Positions 29,178 through 37,663 are shown, numbered from the stretch's first letter. The stretch is DNA of 38,634 bases from Gemmataceae bacterium (GCA_022614915.1 JAKEHV010000463.1:1-38634), one strand, 5' to 3'. Numbers and translations: made by a program. The notes: generated by a model from the letters alone, not told the origin.

Positions 29178-30426
29178 TGATGACTGGCTTCTCGCCCCAG
29201 TCCACCGCCGGCAGTCCGCGTGCACTGCGTACTTCGTTAATCGTCCGCACCCCGAGTCGAAGATCGGATGCTTCCTGCCGGAGTCCGAAGTCGCGGTTTT
29301 CCGGGGTCGGATCGTCCGAAGCCAGAAACAGCCGGCCGCTTGGATCGAAGAGCGGCACGAGCTGTTCGTTGAGTTTTTCGTCGCGGCGGCGCAGGCGCGG
29401 CCGGATCGCCAGCGTCTTGTGCAAGTGATCCGCCGCCTGCATGTTCGCGAGATTCGTGTCCCCCGAGAGAAACGGCAGCGGCACGTGAAAGGCGTTGGCG
29501 ATGTCCTCCTTGGTCGCCTTGATGTCGGCGAGCGCGGCCAAATCGCCCAACGATTGCGACAACTGCGTGACGTGAATCTTGCTGTCAGTAACGAGAGCCT
29601 GGCCCTGGCCGCGGCGCCGAAACCTCTCTTGAAACTGCGCTTCGAGCCGGTCGCGTTCGCCGGTCCCGAGCGTGCCTTCCGGCCCAATGATGGCGTTGGG
29701 CAAGCCGGCGTTGTCGTACAGCGACCGTTTCAGGGCCGCGTATTCCGAGGTGAGGTCGACTTGCTCGAAGCAGGCGCGTAAGGGCGACAGGCCTGACGTA
29801 TAAGGATCGCGCGGATCGGGAAAGCGGAAGTGAATGATGCGCTCCGGCGCGAACCGCTTTACTTCTTGGCCGCGGAATTCGTAGTAATCGACCAGCTTCG
29901 CGCTGTGCGACTCGCGCTTCGGCGTCACCAGGTGTGCGGGCAAGACATAGATGTTGCTGGGCACGTTCAGCATGGCGTCGAACTCGAGCAGCCAATACGC
30001 CGAGCCGTGCACTTCGAGATAGAGCTGCGTGAGTTCCCACAGATCAAAACTGTTGTGGACGGGATTGACCTGGCGCAGCAATGCCAGGAGCGGATGCTCG
30101 ATGACTTCCTCGACCTGACATGCGGAAGAAGATCGCAGAGAGAGTTTGCGCACGGTCGCGGGATCAAGTGCGCGCGTACGGCAACGCGGCGGCGGCTGGC
30201 CTTGGCCGGTCGCGACATAGAGCTTCGGCGGATAAGAAGCGCACACCGCGGCGTTGATGGAAGTACACGTCCAGGCAGTGTTCTTGAGCGAAGCCAATAG
30301 TTCGGCGGGAGTTGGCGAGCGATGCGCGCGATAGGCATCCAAAAACGTGTGCGCCGGCGTCGGCGGCAGGAACGCCGGCGCGGACTTGCGGCGAAACAGG
30401 CGCAGCAGGCGACGAAAGAGATTCAT
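29167..30426 (-). CDS. HK97-family phage portal protein
   Basis: The product is 419 residues. It has a basic N-terminus (MNLFRRLLRLFRRK), then TAWTCTSINAAVCASYPPKL, HPLLALLRQVNPVHNSFDLW, and LTQLYLEVHGSAYWLLEFD. The central motif AERIIHFRFPDPRDPYTSGL-like segment is followed by LSPLRACFEQV. Late features are ALADIKATKEDIANAFHVPL and SGDTNLANMQAADHLHKTLA. All are typical of portal proteins, which form the dodecameric ring at one capsid vertex. The last codons (GEKPVIISN) run into the A/T-rich array, so the original C-terminus may have been trimmed. No terminase gene precedes it. The gene upstream is a small unknown. Confidence 0.92.
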   Translation of the reverse strand: MNLFRRLLRLFRRKSAPAFLPPTPAHTFLDAYRAHRSPTPAELLASLKNTAWTCTSINAAVCASYPPKLYVATGQGQPPPRCRTRALDPATVRKLSLRSSSACQVEEVIEHPLLALLRQVNPVHNSFDLWELTQLYLEVHGSAYWLLEFDAMLNVPSNIYVLPAHLVTPKRESHSAKLVDYYEFRGQEVKRFAPERIIHFRFPDPRDPYTSGLSPLRACFEQVDLTSEYAALKRSLYDNAGLPNAIIGPEGTLGTGERDRLEAQFQERFRRRGQGQALVTDSKIHVTQLSQSLGDLAALADIKATKEDIANAFHVPLPFLSGDTNLANMQAADHLHKTLAIRPRLRRRDEKLNEQLVPLFDPSGRLFLASDDPTPENRDFGLRQEASDLRLGVRTINEVRSARGLPAVDWGEKPVIISN

Positions 30427-30568
30427 GGGCGAAATACCATTGGATTGAGCTTGTGCAGAACGTGAGGCTAAACCAAGCGAACATCCTGAAGAAAAACGAC
30501 CGGCAGCTCATCGTGAACGCCGTAATCGACAGCTGCGGGTAGAACGACTTGAACGTAGACCAACAGCT

Positions 30569-30799
30569 TCAATGCGTGAAGTGCAGGCGTTGCTTTTCGC
30601 GCAAACGCGTCATGAGGTCATCCATCCAGACGCCGTCTTGCATAGGCTCCGTATGTTTCTGCAAATCGGCGGCGGTGTACTGTTCCTTGTAGGCGGCGTA
30701 GATTTCTTTCAACTCCACTGGCGAAAGCTCGCGCGGCGATTCAAGTTTCTTGAGAAACTCCTCCAAGAAATCTGGGTCATCGATCTTGATGAATCTCAC
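30569..30799 (-). CDS. Small acidic hypothetical protein
   Basis: The product is 76 residues from a GTG start at 30799, chosen because the strong site AAAGGAGA lies 8 bases upstream. An in-frame ATG at 30835 lies before that site. The protein is helical and highly charged (DDPDFLEEFLKKLESPRELS, VELKEIYAAYKEQYTAADL) and ends REKQRLHFTH. It lies 142 bp before the portal gene on the same strand. It has no recognisable motif. Whether it belongs to the phage-like cassette is unclear. Confidence 0.7.
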   Translation of the reverse strand: MRFIKIDDPDFLEEFLKKLESPRELSPVELKEIYAAYKEQYTAADLQKHTEPMQDGVWMDDLMTRLREKQRLHFTH

Positions 30800-31184
30800 A
30801 GCGTCATCTCCTTTCTCTTCATTTACATTAACCACGATTCTTCGGCGATTGCTAGGTCAGTAGGTCGTTTTTATTTGAAATGTTTCTACTGGTTGCGCCG
30901 CAATGGTTTGCAAGCCGGTCCGCGCAAAAAGTTGCGCTCGGTTCGGCGGCCGGCCACGGCGCATGGGCCGGTTCTGCCGGTTGTGCCGTTAGGTGAAACT
31001 TTTCCCGTGGTGCCGAAAAAGCATTTGCCCTTCCACGGCCGCCCTGCTCCAATACAATCAATGGACGGCTGGGCCGCTTGGGCCCCGCCACACCTGTCTG
31101 GGTTTTAACGACACTCGCGCCGGCGTTATTCCATTTCCGAAGAACGGATTCGGCCGGCCACGCTTGCACATCGAGGAGCGCAAC
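30800..31184. other. Divergent intergenic region
   Basis: About 385 bp separate the small acidic gene (minus) from the C69 dipeptidase gene (plus). An A/T-rich stretch near 30860-30895 could hold promoters. No convincing -35/-10 pair, repeat or gene was found. Confidence 0.4.
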
Positions 31185-32501
31185 ATGGCCTGCGATCTTG
31201 TCGTGGCTTTGAATCCCGCCACAGCGGACGGCGCCAAACTCTTCGGCCTGAATTGCCACGAACTCAGCCCGCGTCCCATATCGCTCCGACGCTGCGCCGG
31301 ACAAATACACACTCCTGGCGACGTCCTCATGACCAAACATCACCGTATCCCCCAGCCGCGGCAAACCTGGACCGTCCTGGGCGTCGGGCCGCGCGACGAC
31401 GCGGGACTGACGCACGGCGTCAACGAGCACCAGGTCGCCATGGGTTTGGCGCGCTGGCAAAGCCGCATCCACCCGCAAAAGCCCGGCCTCTTGGGCGACG
31501 AGTTGGTGCGCTTGACATTGGAGCGCAGCCGTTCGGCGCGGCAAGCGGCGGACACGCTCACGGATTTGATCAGTCGTTATGGGCAAGGGCGCTTTGAGCC
31601 GGGTGAAAGCGATCATCTGTTTCTCATCGCCGATCCGCAGGAAGCCGTGTTGGTGGAGGCGGCGGGTCCGTATTGGGCGTCGCTGGAATGCCAACACGTG
31701 CGCGCCGCTGCCGACGCCGCGCTCATTCGGCAAGATTGGCAACGCTTGGCCCCCGGCCTGGCGTCGCTCGCTATCCAGCAAGGTTGGTTTCCAGACGACG
31801 GCCACAAGCTCGATTTCGCCGGCGCGCTGGCGGAACCGCGTGCGCCAAACGTTGGAGCGGATTCCGATCCCATGCCGCCCACGCACTCGCTGGATATGCA
31901 CAGCTGGGCGCTCAAGCGCTGGGCCAAGGCGACCTTGTTGCTGGAGCAACAAAGCGGCCACATCGACTTGTGGTTTCTGCGGCGCATGCTCGCGGAACAC
32001 TTCGAGACCGTGCTGACGAAGTATCCACTCGTAGGACAGGATTCTATTCCCGTCCTCATTGGCGGACAAGAACGGAAGCCTATCCTCCGTTCGGTCCCGC
32101 AAATGGTCAATACTTTTCTCGCGCCCTTGCTGCCGGCGGCCGACGCCGTGCCCATGGCCTGGTGCGCCTTCGGCGACCCGGCGCGGGCTTTGTACTTGCC
32201 GGTATTGCTCGACGGCGAACTGCCGGAGTTGTACGCCGACGGCGCTTGCTCGCGCTGGCTGGCCCGCGGCTTGACGCGCCAGGACATCGACAAACGGCAA
32301 GCGCTCGTGGATCAGAAAGCGGAAGAATTCCTGCCGCAGGCGCGCATGCTCAAACAGCAGGGCAATTTGACCCTCTTGCAACGGCTCGCCACGCTGTTCA
32401 TGCAAGACGTGTGCGACATGCTCACTGTAGAGCCGTCACGCACGCCGTCGCGTCGCGCCGATCACTATGAGGCGCAAGACCTGGCCTACGTCGCGGAATA
32501 G
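31185..32501 (+). CDS. Peptidase C69 / secernin-like dipeptidase
   Basis: The product is 438 residues from ATG 31185, preceded by CGAGGAGCGCAAC (GAGGAG site). The start MACDLVVALNPATADGAKLF matches the secernin/C69 pattern, in which a cysteine near the N-terminus (Cys3 here) becomes the nucleophile after removal of the leading residues. Later features are GVNEHQVAMG, GLLGDELVRLTLERSRSARQ, HSLDMHSWALKRWAKATLLL and MAWCAFGDPARALYLPVLLD. It is probably an Ntn-fold amidase or dipeptidase in the cytoplasm. There is no signal peptide. The repeat at 32034-32055 adds VGQDSIPV in frame at about residue 283. The next gene starts two bases after the stop, so the two are likely co-transcribed. Confidence 0.88.
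   Translation: MACDLVVALNPATADGAKLFGLNCHELSPRPISLRRCAGQIHTPGDVLMTKHHRIPQPRQTWTVLGVGPRDDAGLTHGVNEHQVAMGLARWQSRIHPQKPGLLGDELVRLTLERSRSARQAADTLTDLISRYGQGRFEPGESDHLFLIADPQEAVLVEAAGPYWASLECQHVRAAADAALIRQDWQRLAPGLASLAIQQGWFPDDGHKLDFAGALAEPRAPNVGADSDPMPPTHSLDMHSWALKRWAKATLLLEQQSGHIDLWFLRRMLAEHFETVLTKYPLVGQDSIPVLIGGQERKPILRSVPQMVNTFLAPLLPAADAVPMAWCAFGDPARALYLPVLLDGELPELYADGACSRWLARGLTRQDIDKRQALVDQKAEEFLPQARMLKQQGNLTLLQRLATLFMQDVCDMLTVEPSRTPSRRADHYEAQDLAYVAE
32034..32055. repeat. GGACAGGATTC palindrome inside the C69 gene
   Basis: This is the second copy of the family at 19973-19994, with a GCGGACAAGAACGG tail. It encodes VGQDSIPVLIGGQ in frame. Confidence 0.8.
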
Positions 32502-32502
32502 C

Positions 32503-33483
32503 ATGCTCTCCCGTGTGCGCCGCTGGTGGAAAAGCGGCGCGGTTCCCCCCACTCCAGTGTTTCAGGTTTCATGCCCGTGCGGCCATGTCGCCCGCGGCAC
32601 GCGCACAGCCGAGCATCAAGCCGTCCCCTGTCCACGATGCGGCCGAGTGCTCTTCATACTTCCCACAAGCCCGTGGACGGCATTGGCCCGCCACGCCGGT
32701 GCGGCCCAGTCACCTTCGGCGTGGCGACGGCGCGACTGGCTCCTGCCGGTCGCGGCCAGCGCGCTGGCGGCGCTGGCGCTGTTCATGGTTTATCGATTCC
32801 TTATCGCGCCTTATTGGTTTTCGACAAAGGAAAACGGCGATTTGCCTACAAGCGCCGAAGCGCGGTTTCGGGAGCAGTTGCAAATAGCTCAGCAACTTCT
32901 CGGCGAAGGCCAGTTCCGCCTGGCTTTGCAGTCACTCTACGGCCCTTCTCCCCCAAAAGGGCGAATGGAAGCGCCGGCCGAATTGACGGAAGACGAGCGC
33001 CGCCAGTGGACCCAAGTCGAACTCCAGGCCGCCGTGCTTGCCGATCTGTTGCACGAGTCCTTGGAAGACATCTTGCGCCATGCCGCCGGCTCGCGCGATT
33101 CCGAGTGGCAACTCGAGTTCGCCAACCGCTACGAGGGCAGGTCGCTCGTGCTGGACGCCGAGTTCCGCAAGCAGGGACAAAGCTGGCAAACCTCATTCCC
33201 GCTGCAACTGGGCAAGGAAAACGCCCGCCTCATCGTGGACAATCTGGAGCTGTTGAACCGTCTGCCCGGCCAAGAGCCGCACCGCCTTGTGCTCGGCGTG
33301 CGCTTGGCGAGCGTGCGCTTGGAGGCGCCGGGGCCCGTCTGGACCGTTCGCTTGCAAGCCGGCTCCGGCGTGCTGCTTACCCACTTCGACGCCGCCGTTC
33401 GCGTTTGTCCGGCCCTTGCCGATCCCGAGGGCCGCGCTTTATTGGACAAACAAAAAAAGTGGCTCTTCGAGACGCCGCGTTAA
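32503..33483 (+). CDS. Zinc-ribbon protein with single membrane helix
   Basis: The product is 326 residues from ATG 32503, one base after the preceding stop codon. A probable zinc ribbon uses Cys24 and Cys26 (SCPCGHVARG) with Cys43 and Cys46 (PCPRCGRVLF). One membrane helix follows near 75-95 (LLPVAASALAALALFMVYRF). The rest is a soluble domain with helix and strand (EARFREQLQIAQQLLGEG; LADLLHESLEDILRHAAGSR; WTVRLQAGSGVLL). No enzyme motif is seen. A G/C-rich repeat at about 32942-32966 adds PSPPKGRM. Close spacing to the dipeptidase gene suggests an operon. The function is unknown. Confidence 0.85.
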   Translation: MLSRVRRWWKSGAVPPTPVFQVSCPCGHVARGTRTAEHQAVPCPRCGRVLFILPTSPWTALARHAGAAQSPSAWRRRDWLLPVAASALAALALFMVYRFLIAPYWFSTKENGDLPTSAEARFREQLQIAQQLLGEGQFRLALQSLYGPSPPKGRMEAPAELTEDERRQWTQVELQAAVLADLLHESLEDILRHAAGSRDSEWQLEFANRYEGRSLVLDAEFRKQGQSWQTSFPLQLGKENARLIVDNLELLNRLPGQEPHRLVLGVRLASVRLEAPGPVWTVRLQAGSGVLLTHFDAAVRVCPALADPEGRALLDKQKKWLFETPR

Positions 33484-33521
33484 TCTCAACTGGTGTCGCC
33501 GGTTAGTACAATGCGTTCTAG

Positions 33522-33546
33522 CACTAGCCCGACGCGCGAGCGAGGG
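33522..33546 (-). repeat. Inverted copy of the GCGCGTCGGGCTAGTG repeat
   Basis: CACTAGCCCGACGCGCGAGC and the following GAGGG are the reverse complement of the 3303-3401 units. It lies in the 99-bp gap before mqnD. Confidence 0.85.
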
Positions 33547-33582
33547 AACTAACCACAGCGGCACAGAGAAGAAAGACTGAAC

Positions 33583-34458
33583 ATGGCGAAACGAGTCATC
33601 ACCGTCGGGCACAGTCCCGATCCCGACGACGCTTTCATGTTTTATGCGCTGGCCCACAGCAAGATCGACACGGGCGATCTGGAGTTTCGGCACGAGTTGC
33701 AAGACATCGAGACGCTCAATCGCCGGGCGCTTAAGGGTGAATTGGAAGTCACCGCCGTCAGCATCCACGCCTACGCACAGCTGCACGATAAATACGCCCT
33801 GTTGCCCAGCGGTTGCAGCATGGGCGACCGTTATGGCCCAATGGTGGTGGCGCGCGCGCCGTTGTCGATCGCCGACTTGTCCCAGGCGCGCATCGCCGTG
33901 CCGGGGACCATGACGACGGCGTTTTTGGCGCTGCGGCTCTTGTTGCCGGGCGGTTTTTCGTACGAGGTGATGCCGTTCGACAAGATCCTCGACGCCGTCG
34001 CCGTAGGACAGGATTCCGATCCTGTCCGCCCAGGGACGAGGGGAGACTTTGAGGCGGGCCTCATCATCCACGAGGGGCAACTCACCTTTGGGAACCAAGG
34101 GCTGAAACTGGTCGTCGATCTGGGCGTGTGGTGGCAGGAGAAGACCGGGCTGCCGTTGCCTTTGGGAGGCAACGTTGTCCGCCGCGACCTGGGGCCCGAG
34201 ACTATGAAGCGCATCAGCCGGCTCTTGAAAGAGAGCATCCGCTATGCGCTCGCGCATCGGCAAGACGCGCTCAGCTACGCGCTTCAGTATGCGCGCGATA
34301 TGGACCGCGCTCTTGCGGACCAATTCGTCGGCATGTACGTCAACGATTGGACGCTCGACTATGGCGAGCGCGGCCGGGCTGCTGTCAAGAAGCTCCTCGA
34401 TGAGGGTTATCGCGCCGGCATCATTCCGAATCCGGTCGAAGTGGAGTTTGTGGAATGA
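33583..34458 (+). CDS. mqnD: 1,4-dihydroxy-6-naphthoate synthase (futalosine menaquinone pathway)
   Basis: The product is 291 residues. The N-terminal [20 protein letters not shown] is a clear MqnA/MqnD hallmark. [34 protein letters not shown]-like segments and [11 protein letters not shown] identify the MqnD branch. MqnD converts cyclic dehypoxanthinyl futalosine to 1,4-dihydroxy-6-naphthoate, a menaquinone precursor, in the cytoplasm. A palindromic repeat at 34006-34027 inserts [15 protein letters not shown] directly before [11 protein letters not shown]. Family members have only a short GEVDAG-type link there. The frame is intact, so the insert is probably tolerated. The gene faces the next gene across a 5-bp gap. 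Confidence 0.92.
   Translation: MAKRVITVGHSPDPDDAFMFYALAHSKIDTGDLEFRHELQDIETLNRRALKGELEVTAVSIHAYAQLHDKYALLPSGCSMGDRYGPMVVARAPLSIADLSQARIAVPGTMTTAFLALRLLLPGGFSYEVMPFDKILDAVAVGQDSDPVRPGTRGDFEAGLIIHEGQLTFGNQGLKLVVDLGVWWQEKTGLPLPLGGNVVRRDLGPETMKRISRLLKESIRYALAHRQDALSYALQYARDMDRALADQFVGMYVNDWTLDYGERGRAAVKKLLDEGYRAGIIPNPVEVEFVE
34006..34027. repeat. GGACAGGATTCC palindrome inside mqnD
   Basis: This is the third copy of the family seen at 19973-19994 and 32034-32055. It lies within codons for a surface loop next to a conserved motif. Confidence 0.85.
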
Positions 34459-34463
34459 CCTGA

Positions 34464-35795
34464 TTACGGTTCGTCTCCATTCAGCTTGCGTTCCTCCAGC
34501 TTGAGCACTGGTCCGGGGAGGACCGTGAATAGCGTACCGGTCTTGGGTTTCATCTTGGCGACCAGGCGGCCGAATTGTTGGTGGTTCTCCAGTGGTTGAA
34601 ACCTTGCCCCATCGATGATCGCCGCGAAGAGCAGCTTCGATTCCTGTTGCATCTTGAGCGCGTTGGCATGGGCCGGCGTACCGTTCGTGTTGGACACCGC
34701 TGCACCAAGCGCCTGACGCAAGCGCTCTCCTTGAATCTTCCACGGCTGCATGGCCGGCAGACGATCTTTGTCCTTCGGGTCACGTTTGATATTGACGAAA
34801 TCCTTTTGATACTCGCTGAAGAACTCGGCGAGCGTGCGGCCCACCAGGTAGACGCCGGCGCTTGGGTCGTAGTTGACGGAAAACGGATCGCGCAAATTGC
34901 AGACGCCGATGGCCGCCTCGATCTTTTCCGAAAGCGACGGCGCGGGCGTGAGCCCTTCGTCGCCCTCGGAGAGGACGCGCAACAGACCATACGCCGCCGG
35001 TCCTTCAATCTTGTTGACTTTCTTGATGGCCGCCACCGCCGGCGTGCCCACTTGCGCCAGGCTGGCGATGGCTTTGCGGCGCAGAAAGCGAATGACATCG
35101 GGGTCCAAGTCATTCGGCCATTTGCGTTGAATGTAGGAAGTAAGGATGCCGATGCGTTCCAAGTCCTTGTCTTTCTTCGCAACGACCTTATTGTCTTTCC
35201 AATCATCGTTCTCGGTCACCGTTTTGGCCGGCAAGAACTCGCCCAAGGCCTCGGCGGCATAAGCCTTGATGAGCTCATGTTTGTCTTTGTCGCGGATGAG
35301 CTCCGTCGCCAGCTTGCCGATTTCGTCCTGCTTGAAGCGGGCCGCCTCGGCAAACATGATCGAGGCATTGACCACCGCTTGACGGTTGGCGGCGAAGTCT
35401 AGATCGAACACATCCTTGAAGCGGACAGCCAGGTGCTTGCCGAATTGATACACGAACTCGCGGTTGTTCTTGTTGAGCGGGCTGGTGGTGCCGGAGTCCA
35501 CGAGATCGACTTTGAAGTCGCGCTGTATGCGGTCCATGACTTTGGAGTCTTCCTTGGCCTTCACGGCAGTGACGCGCCAGATGTAGTACTTGGCCATGAC
35601 GTCGAGATACTTCTCATCCGCCTTCGTGGGCAGCCGTTCGCCGCGCATCAGCCGGCCGCGATCGGCGAAGTTAGCCGAGAATTCCTTCTCGATGCCCTCG
35701 TCAATGAGTTGTCTTATCTCTCCTTGCCCCCAGGCAACGGAGACCCAAAAGAGCATTGCCAAGAAACTGCAAAGTGCGAAAACTCTTCGAGACAT
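34464..35795 (-). CDS. Secreted hypothetical protein, helical-repeat-like
   Basis: The product is 443 residues from ATG 35795. GGGGAGA lies 6 bases upstream and decides this start over ATGs further up. The signal peptide is MSRRVFALCSFLAMLFWVSV followed by AWGQ. The mature protein is largely helical (AEAARFKQDEIGKLATELIR; IRFLRRKAIASLAQVGTPAV), with features that recall HEAT-like repeats. A late extended part ends KPKTGTLFTVLPGPVLKLEE. No catalytic motif was recognised. It is transcribed alone, towards mqnD. Confidence 0.85.
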   Translation of the reverse strand: MSRRVFALCSFLAMLFWVSVAWGQGEIRQLIDEGIEKEFSANFADRGRLMRGERLPTKADEKYLDVMAKYYIWRVTAVKAKEDSKVMDRIQRDFKVDLVDSGTTSPLNKNNREFVYQFGKHLAVRFKDVFDLDFAANRQAVVNASIMFAEAARFKQDEIGKLATELIRDKDKHELIKAYAAEALGEFLPAKTVTENDDWKDNKVVAKKDKDLERIGILTSYIQRKWPNDLDPDVIRFLRRKAIASLAQVGTPAVAAIKKVNKIEGPAAYGLLRVLSEGDEGLTPAPSLSEKIEAAIGVCNLRDPFSVNYDPSAGVYLVGRTLAEFFSEYQKDFVNIKRDPKDKDRLPAMQPWKIQGERLRQALGAAVSNTNGTPAHANALKMQQESKLLFAAIIDGARFQPLENHQQFGRLVAKMKPKTGTLFTVLPGPVLKLEERKLNGDEP

Positions 35796-35893
35796 GTACA
35801 TTCTCCCCATTGAAGAAAGGCAAGCGCGAATTTCCCCAGTGACGTGCGCGAAGCCCAACTATCTTTGAGGCTAACAAGTGCGCGCGGGCGTTG

Positions 35894-36160
35894 TCAAGCA
35901 ACTCTGTTTGTGGGGCAAACTTTCTTGTTTGCCCTTCGTGACGCGAAGGCTGGGCAAACAGGAATGTTCGCCCCACGGAACGCACGGCGTTCAAGTTTGC
36001 GCGATGCGTAAACTTTTCCCATGTCGCCGTTGTAGCGTTTGCCCAAATAGGCCTTGATTTTTTGAAACAATTCCAAACCGCGCACCAGCGGGCGGACGCC
36101 GGCTTCACAAAAGTAGCGCCCGAACACGTTGGCGCAGCGCGACTTGCCGCACAATCGTCG
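35894..36160 (-). pseudogene. Gene fragment of unknown origin ending in a dispersed repeat
   Basis: A minus-strand frame without an ATG (a TTG at 36154 is available) encodes LCGKSRCANVFGRYFCEAGV and then LFQKIKAYLGKRYNGDMGKV, and passes into a dispersed repeat (35910-35976). The cysteine-rich, basic sequence looks protein-like but too short to stand alone. It starts just after a stop and has no ribosome site. I think it is a truncated C-terminal piece of a lost gene. It could also be a chance ORF. Confidence 0.35.
35910..35976. repeat. GTGGGGCAAAC palindrome
   Basis: GTGGGGCAAACTTTC and CTTGTTTGCCC at the left pair with GGGCAAACAGG and TTCGCCCCAC at the right. Read through, it gives NIPVCPAFASRR-type repeat peptide. 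Apart from this and the fragment above, 35796-36319 holds only a second short palindrome near 36288 (GGACAGGTTGCAAGCTGTCC). Confidence 0.75.
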
Positions 36161-36319
36161 TTTGGCTTAACCGCTCTGGCACACCGATTGCGTTTCTCGT
36201 TCACGTCAAACGATGACGATTACAACCAGGCGCAAAGCCTGCTTGAACCGGACGACGGATTCTCAATCTGTTCGCCAGATGGACAGGTTGCAAGCTGTCC
36301 TACTTAAGAAGGAGATGTC

Positions 36320-36526
36320 ATGAGCCAGCGTGAAAACAATCTCTTGTGGTTGAAAGACCTGCTCGATCATCTCGCGGATTGCCGCAACCAGCTCGAATGG
36401 GCCCAGGAACAGTTCGCCGTCAATATTCTCACGGAAACGATGACGCGCGATCTGGATAGCTGCCGGCGTTTGTGCGATGAACTGCGGCGGCGCTCGCCGC
36501 GCGACATGTTTTGCAGCGTCAATTAG
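36320..36526 (+). CDS. Small helical hypothetical protein
   Basis: The product is 68 residues, starting MSQRENNLLWLKDLLDHLAD after AAGAAGGAGATGTC, a strong AAGGAG site. It reads as two amphipathic helices (NQLEWAQEQFAVNILTETMT; RDLDSCRRLCDELRRRS) and has no membrane segment. Nothing identifies its role. The strong ribosome site and composition support it as real. Confidence 0.78.
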   Translation: MSQRENNLLWLKDLLDHLADCRNQLEWAQEQFAVNILTETMTRDLDSCRRLCDELRRRSPRDMFCSVN

Positions 36527-36566
36527 GCGTTCACCACAGAGCCGCAGAAAAGACCGGATTGTGCCT

Positions 36567-36608
36567 TTCAATTTGCAATTGAAAATTTGCAATTTTCAAT
36601 TTGAAATT
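36567..36608. repeat. A/T-rich short-repeat array without a gene
   Basis: TTTCAATTTGCAATTGAAAA and the following TTTGCAATTTTCAATTTG belong to the same family as the arrays at 25914-26019 and 28675-29177. The two halves face each other with essentially no core. Confidence 0.85.
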
Positions 36609-36681
36609 CTGTGATTGTGGTTAGTCTCGAGCAAAGTCCTTGTCGGCCATAAGCCAACCTGTGCCCTCCAGTCCCCTCTCG

Positions 36682-36712
36682 AGCCGGCGTTCTTGGTGAA
36701 CGCCGGCTTTTT
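36682..36712 (+). terminator. Intrinsic terminator
   Basis: A perfect 11-bp stem pairs 36682-36692 (AGCCGGCGTTC) with 36698-36708 around a 5-base loop, followed by a T-run. It lies 155 bp after the small helical gene, in its direction. Confidence 0.85.
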
Positions 36713-36735
36713 GCGCGGTAGTTTAAGATTTTTCT

Positions 36736-36817
36736 AACCACGGATGACACGGATTGCACGGATAAGAAGTGCTTGGACAGTTTTCCTCATCGGTGCTGAT
36801 CCGTGCAATCCGTGGTT
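36736..36817. repeat. Inverted pair of ACACGGATT-type repeats
   Basis: AACCACGGATGACACGGATT at 36736 and its near-complement GATCCGTGCAATCCGTGGTT ending at 36817 form an inverted pair. It is the same family as 4729-4757 and 9617-9645. Confidence 0.85.
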
Positions 36818-36927
36818 AAGTCTCCTGATCTTTTTATCATCAGTTTCTCAAAAACAGCGAAACTCTTCAGCCTTCGAATCGTTCAATATGGAGACTGCGC
36901 CCACCCCACTAGCTGTACATTTAGTCC

Positions 36928-36980
36928 TTGCTCGCGCATCGGTACTTGTCCCTCGCTCGCGCGTCGGGCTAGTGTCCACT
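36928..36980 (+). repeat. GCGCGTCGGGCTAGTG dispersed repeat, one full and one partial copy
   Basis: The full copy at 36950-36980 and partial copy at 36928-36942 match the units at 3303-3401. The rest of the 36527-37039 gap holds only the features listed. Confidence 0.8.
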
Positions 36981-37039
36981 AGTCCAACCTGCATCGGGTT
37001 TGCTATCCCCAAGCCCACCCTTCATTAAGTTGCCGCGCA

Positions 37040-37663
37040 ATGGACGTCCGTCTCATTGTGACTGTGGGAAAAGACCAGGGACGTGAAATCCCCCTTCCTA
37101 GTGCGTTGTTTCTCATTGGCCGAGATCGCCAATGCCACTTGCGCCTCCATTGCCGGCAAGTGAGCAAGCGCCATTGTGCCATTGCTTGCTGGGCGGGCAA
37201 AGTCGTTGTGCGCGACCTCAAAAGCCGCAACGGCACCTTTGTGAACGGGCAGCGCATCCACTCTGAAACCCGCTTGCGCGACAGCGATGCTCTCAAAGTC
37301 GGTTCCTGCACATTTACGGTTCGCCTTCCGGCAAATGCCGAAAACGAGTTCCCGCTTTGGCTAGTCCACGAAGGCGAAGTGCGTTGGCTGCTCAAGGCCG
37401 GCCAGGGGCCGCAAGGACTTCACCAAGAAAAGACCCAGGAGTTGGACACGGATTCACTCCTCGCGGAAATCGCGGCGCTGCAAAAGAGCCCCTCTCCCTC
37501 CGTGGCGAGGGGAGACGAAGCGGGCCCTTTCACCTCCGACTCCTCTCCCCCCAAAGGGCGAACGGACGAATCGGTGCGCGCCGGTGACCCTCCACGGACG
37601 ATGTCCGCAGGTGAGTATCTGGCCGATTTAGTCAAGAAGAAACCGCCGCTCATAGCCCGTTGA
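37040..37663 (+). CDS. FHA-domain protein
   Basis: The product is 207 residues. Residues 1-95 form a forkhead-associated domain with its phosphothreonine-binding motifs: FLIGRDRQCHLRL, VSKRHCAI and LKSRNGTFVNGQRI. The remaining part is low-complexity and includes two read-through repeat peptides (SPSPSVARGDE and SSPPKGRTDE, 37490-37566). It ends with a short helix (MSAGEYLADLVKKKPP). FHA domains bind phosphothreonine on partner proteins. The phosphatase gene directly downstream suggests a shared signalling pathway with Ser/Thr kinases, which are numerous in planctomycetes. Confidence 0.93.
   Translation: MDVRLIVTVGKDQGREIPLPSALFLIGRDRQCHLRLHCRQVSKRHCAIACWAGKVVVRDLKSRNGTFVNGQRIHSETRLRDSDALKVGSCTFTVRLPANAENEFPLWLVHEGEVRWLLKAGQGPQGLHQEKTQELDTDSLLAEIAALQKSPSPSVARGDEAGPFTSDSSPPKGRTDESVRAGDPPRTMSAGEYLADLVKKKPPLIAR
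37490..37566. repeat. CCCCTCTCC / CCCCCCAAAGGGCGAA repeats inside the FHA gene
   Basis: These G/C-rich units are read through in the linker of the FHA protein. The CCCAAAAGGGCGAATGG unit recurs in the zinc-ribbon gene at about 32949-32966. Confidence 0.7.

Noticed and set aside
30852-32405. 517-codon minus-strand ORF
   Set aside because: It is antisense to the C69 dipeptidase, which has clear motifs and a ribosome site.
33439-34743. 434-codon minus-strand ORF
   Set aside because: It is antisense to mqnD and spans two gene ends.
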